Translations under genes and position numbers: made by a program
Assembly (NCBI GenBank): GCA_023260495.1
Contig: JALQVB010000039.1
Location: forward strand, 1 to 9,338
From: Aquiluna sp.
GTDB lineage: Bacteria > Actinomycetota > Actinomycetes > Actinomycetales > Microbacteriaceae
Length of the DNA: 9,338 nucleotides
Reading direction: 5' to 3'
Shown: one piece after another, positions 7,358-9,338 of the stretch
How the letters are laid out: each line of letters opens with the position of its first letter
How positions within the stretch are numbered: position 1 is the first letter of the stretch
The notes under the pieces: generated by a model
Databases searched by the model: none
The model's input: only the letters and a program-made list of their open reading frames with translations
Told to the model about the DNA's origin: nothing

Positions 7358-7369
7358 AGGGATATCCCT
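7358..7369. promoter_or_regulatory. GGG-N4-CCC element 2 (AGGGATATCCCT, perfect palindrome)
   Basis: The 12 bases equal their own reverse complement. It starts 84 bases from element 1, close to eight helical turns, so both would present the same face. It lies mid-way in the divergent region, where it could serve either direction. Confidence 0.55.
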
Positions 7370-7412
7370 GCAGCCAAATGGCGTGCAATTTTGTCTGAAA
7401 AAGACACATGTG

Positions 7413-7422
7413 GGGGAATCCC
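7413..7422. promoter_or_regulatory. GGG-N4-CCC element 3 (GGGGAATCCC)
   Basis: Followed by TAGC, like the other copies (YAGC consensus). It starts 54 bases from element 2, about five helical turns, and lies about 100 bases before the surface operon start codon. Confidence 0.5.
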
Positions 7423-7478
7423 TAGCTTTCTCGGTGGTAGATAAGCAAACCCCTTCCTACCTTGAACTATGACCCACT

Positions 7479-7488
7479 GGGATCTCCC
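7479..7488. promoter_or_regulatory. GGG-N4-CCC element 4 (GGGATCTCCC)
   Basis: Lies 31 bases before the ATG at 7520 and is followed by CAGC. The wider context CTGGG-ATCTC-CCCAG is also an inverted repeat. Its closeness to the start codon would suit repression or a leader-RNA role more than activation. It is the least certain copy. Confidence 0.4.
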
Positions 7489-7519
7489 CAGCGGGCGAAC
7501 CTTAGCTAAAGGGGAACTA

Positions 7520-8293
7520 ATGAATAAGAGAAAGGCTCTCGGAGCAGCACTGATAACACTCAGTGCCCCGGGACTGATTGCTGCGTTGGCATGGGCGCCA
7601 GCGGCTAGCGGTGATCCGATTACGGAGAGCGACACACAGCCAGCTGCGACGACCACCTCAACCGTAGTGACAGAGGAGGAGTGCACCTGGTACATGCTGG
7701 GAGCACCTGCCGACTTTGTAATGCTGCCAGGTGTTGATGGCGCTGGACCTGACCTAATCGAATACACCGGTGAGGCTCTAGAGCTCAGTGCGACACTTGC
7801 TAGCAACCTAAACGTCTACAGCTCCGGAAACGTAAACGTTGGGTCTGCAACCACCAACTCAGAGTGCACCTTCTACGGAAACGTGGTTAGGCCAGTAGTC
7901 ACAATGAGCGTGACCGACACCATCTTTGACGCCACCTACGGCGGCACCGATGACAACACACTGGACTTCACGGCGGACGCCGCTGATGACACCTTCGCCA
8001 TCACGCTCACCGCTGATGCCCAGTGCTCAACGGATGGCTGGAATGTTGCGAGCCCAGGCTTCTATGACGACGGCTCAACGCCAGTGCTCAGCGTCACCGC
8101 AATGGATCTGCCACTGGTTAGCGTCACCTCTCCGGTAGCAACCGATGCTGGTGACAGGTGCAAGACCACGGCAATGGCGGCATCGGTAACGATTCCGGCA
8201 GCAGGTGCCGGAGTGAAGCCAGCTTCGCCTGGTGCCACCTACACCTGGACCGGACCAACCGTAACCACAACCCTGTCAACCTCAGGCAGCTAA
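7520..8293 (+). CDS. Small secreted Thr/Ser-rich surface protein of unknown family (WxL-like partner candidate)
   Basis: The 257-residue product has a signal peptide: basic NKRK, hydrophobic core ALGAALITLSAPGLIAALAW, with probable cleavage near APAAS-GD at about residue 30. A Thr-rich linker (residues 36-52) leads to an acidic, beta-type mature domain rich in T, S, A, D and V, with four cysteines at 55, 116, 169 and 214 that could form two disulfides outside the cell. The C-terminus (ATYTWTGPTVTTTLS) loosely recalls the ending of WxL domains, but the defining WxL motifs are not clear. There is no LPxTG sorting signal or C-terminal helix, so it must be held by another protein or released. ATG 7520 is chosen because AAAGGGG precedes it by five bases; the in-frame ATG at 7469 has no such site. 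The next gene starts 7 bases after the stop and encodes a DUF916-like membrane protein, so the two likely act together at the surface. Confidence 0.85.
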   Translation: MNKRKALGAALITLSAPGLIAALAWAPAASGDPITESDTQPAATTTSTVVTEEECTWYMLGAPADFVMLPGVDGAGPDLIEYTGEALELSATLASNLNVYSSGNVNVGSATTNSECTFYGNVVRPVVTMSVTDTIFDATYGGTDDNTLDFTADAADDTFAITLTADAQCSTDGWNVASPGFYDDGSTPVLSVTAMDLPLVSVTSPVATDAGDRCKTTAMAASVTIPAAGAGVKPASPGATYTWTGPTVTTTLSTSGS

Positions 8294-8300
8294 TAGCAAC

Positions 8301-9338
8301 ATGAGGAAAACGGCGAGCTCAGTAGCGGTGCTTTTGGCACTGCTACTGAGCTTTGCCATCCCCCAGCTGGCAACTGCCGATGATTCACTCGGGCTGGGTG
8401 TGAGAATCGAAAACGACCCGGAGGCCACCGAGCTCTACATGGGAAATCGGCTCTGGTACGGCATAGAGCCAGGAGAGCAAAAGACCAGAAGCTTTGTAAT
8501 CACCTCGAGATCAGAAATTGCTCAGGAGATAAACCTCTATCTATATGACAAGCAATTCACAAACGGCCAAGAGAGCGTAGACAGCTCACAGCCAAGTGCC
8601 ACAACCCAGTGGGCGACCTTCGAACCAAGCTCCATGGTGCTGCAGCCAGGCCAGGAGCAGCGCTTCACCATGACCTACACCATCCCCGAAGATGCTCCCG
8701 ACCTCGCCTACAACTCAGTCCTCAGGGTTGTCGCCACAGCAGCAACCGCCGCTGAAGGTGCCGAAGACTCGGCGAGTGCAGTAGTCCGCGGGGCTGCGGC
8801 GGTTGAGCTGGGGGTCTTTCTCGGCATCGGCGATGCGCTAGAGCTCGTGCCAAGCTTCAACATTGAGAGCATCCGGGGTGTGCGCCTCCCTGAAGGCAGG
8901 TTCCTTGAGATAGAGCTTCTTAACAATGGCCGAGTCCCTATTCAGCTAGTCGGAACTGCTCAGCTGGCAGACCCCCAGTTTGCCGAGCGCAACTTTGGAC
9001 CCTTCGACTATGTCTCACGAGAGATCTTCCCGGACGAGAAGGTCGTAGCTCAGGTTGCAATGCCCGACGAGGTTGAGTCGGGAGAGTGGCGGGTGTTTGT
9101 CACTGCCGAGTTTGGTCAAATAAAACAAACACGGCTCTTTGAGCAAACCCTGAACTTCATCCCACCAGGTTCGCAGCTGAGCCTTTGGGACTGGATCATC
9201 CGCATCGGACTCATCTCTCTGCTAGCTGTTGGGGTAGTTGTTGGCATGCGCCTGCTGCGCTCAAAGCCCCCTACGGATCCAGGTGATGAGATAGAAGCTG
9301 CCAAGACTCCAGCAAAACCACCTTCGAAACCATCGGGT
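8301..9338 (+). CDS. DUF916-like (WxL-interacting-type) membrane-anchored surface protein, partial at the right edge
   Basis: The frame is open from ATG 8301 to the window end (346 residues). A signal peptide (RKTASSVAVLLALLLSFAIPQ, cleavage near ATA-DD at 26) is followed by a domain resembling DUF916: GLGVRIENDPEA, then EPGEQKTRSFVITSRSE, an immunoglobulin-like stretch FEPSSMVLQPGQEQRFTMTY with TIPEDAPDLAYNSVLRVVA, and a second beta domain at 185-285 (FLEIELLNNGRVPIQLVG). One transmembrane helix lies at 296-317 (IIRIGLISLLAVGVVVGM), followed by RLLRSK and a Pro/Lys-rich cytoplasmic tail. In Firmicutes such proteins bind peptidoglycan and partner secreted WxL proteins encoded beside them; the same order is seen here. 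The start lacks a strong ribosome-binding site but lies 7 bases after the upstream stop, so coupled translation is likely. The DUF916 call is from memory of the family pattern, not a search. Confidence 0.78.
   Translation, partial: MRKTASSVAVLLALLLSFAIPQLATADDSLGLGVRIENDPEATELYMGNRLWYGIEPGEQKTRSFVITSRSEIAQEINLYLYDKQFTNGQESVDSSQPSATTQWATFEPSSMVLQPGQEQRFTMTYTIPEDAPDLAYNSVLRVVATAATAAEGAEDSASAVVRGAAAVELGVFLGIGDALELVPSFNIESIRGVRLPEGRFLEIELLNNGRVPIQLVGTAQLADPQFAERNFGPFDYVSREIFPDEKVVAQVAMPDEVESGEWRVFVTAEFGQIKQTRLFEQTLNFIPPGSQLSLWDWIIRIGLISLLAVGVVVGMRLLRSKPPTDPGDEIEAAKTPAKPPSKPSG

Larger units (their letters stand above)
7201..7519. other. 319-bp divergent intergenic region, element-rich
   Basis: This region separates the minus-strand response regulator from the plus-strand surface operon and holds no credible gene. 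It contains a candidate regulator promoter near 7233-7261 and four GGG-N4-CCC elements at 7275, 7359, 7413 and 7479. It also holds a clear ribosome-binding site AAAGGGG (7508-7514) for the gene starting at 7520. I see no convincing sigma-70 promoter for the plus-strand operon. Confidence 0.75.

Noticed and set aside
7469..7519. Upstream ATG at 7469 for the small surface protein
   Set aside because: No ribosome-binding site precedes it, it would put 17 extra residues before the signal peptide, and AAAGGGG precedes the ATG at 7520.
7201..7806. An in-frame extension of the response regulator by about 200 residues at its N-terminus
   Set aside because: The extension lies antisense to the divergent surface gene and its promoter region, is not protein-like, and AGAAGGG supports the start at 7200.

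Overview
The window looks like a stretch of a small-genome actinobacterium, most likely Microbacteriaceae (freshwater Luna-type relatives such as Rhodoluna/Aquiluna are my best guess). The reasons are moderate GC by eye, dense gene packing, many GTG/TTG starts, and protein styles typical of that family. The taxonomic call is inference from protein character only.

Layout. 1-947 (minus) holds a UDP-glucose 6-dehydrogenase gene broken by a short out-of-frame deletion; it runs off the left edge. Just upstream on the same strand is a HigB/HigA (RelE-superfamily) toxin-antitoxin pair (966-1651) with a perfect 10+2+10 palindrome over its probable promoter. 1827-3323 (plus) encodes a sigma-70-family (ECF-like) factor fused to one transmembrane helix, a long Pro/Glu/Thr-rich stalk and an extracytoplasmic domain. 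It is followed by a secreted IPT/TIG-like surface protein gene (3392-4899) with two lesions, a one-base loss in the signal-peptide region and an in-frame TAG. Converging on it from the right is a two-component system on the minus strand: a NarL-type response regulator (6556-7200) overlapping by 11 bases with a polytopic histidine kinase (4926-6566). Divergent from the regulator, across a 319-base intergenic region, lies a cell-surface pair on the plus strand: a small secreted Thr/Ser-rich protein (7520-8293) and a DUF916-like protein with a signal peptide and C-terminal membrane anchor (8301 to the right edge).

How it may work together. The most notable non-coding signal is a GGG-N4-CCC element. 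I find six matches in the window by eye. Four lie in the 319-base region between the response regulator and the surface operon, and one with the identical core GGGTTATCCC lies upstream of the membrane-tethered sigma gene. The sixth, with a GC-richer spacer, is inside higA. This suggests one regulator, perhaps the local response regulator, ties together the two-component system, the surface operon and the membrane-bound sigma factor in an envelope-sensing circuit. That link is inference; the element distribution is seen directly.
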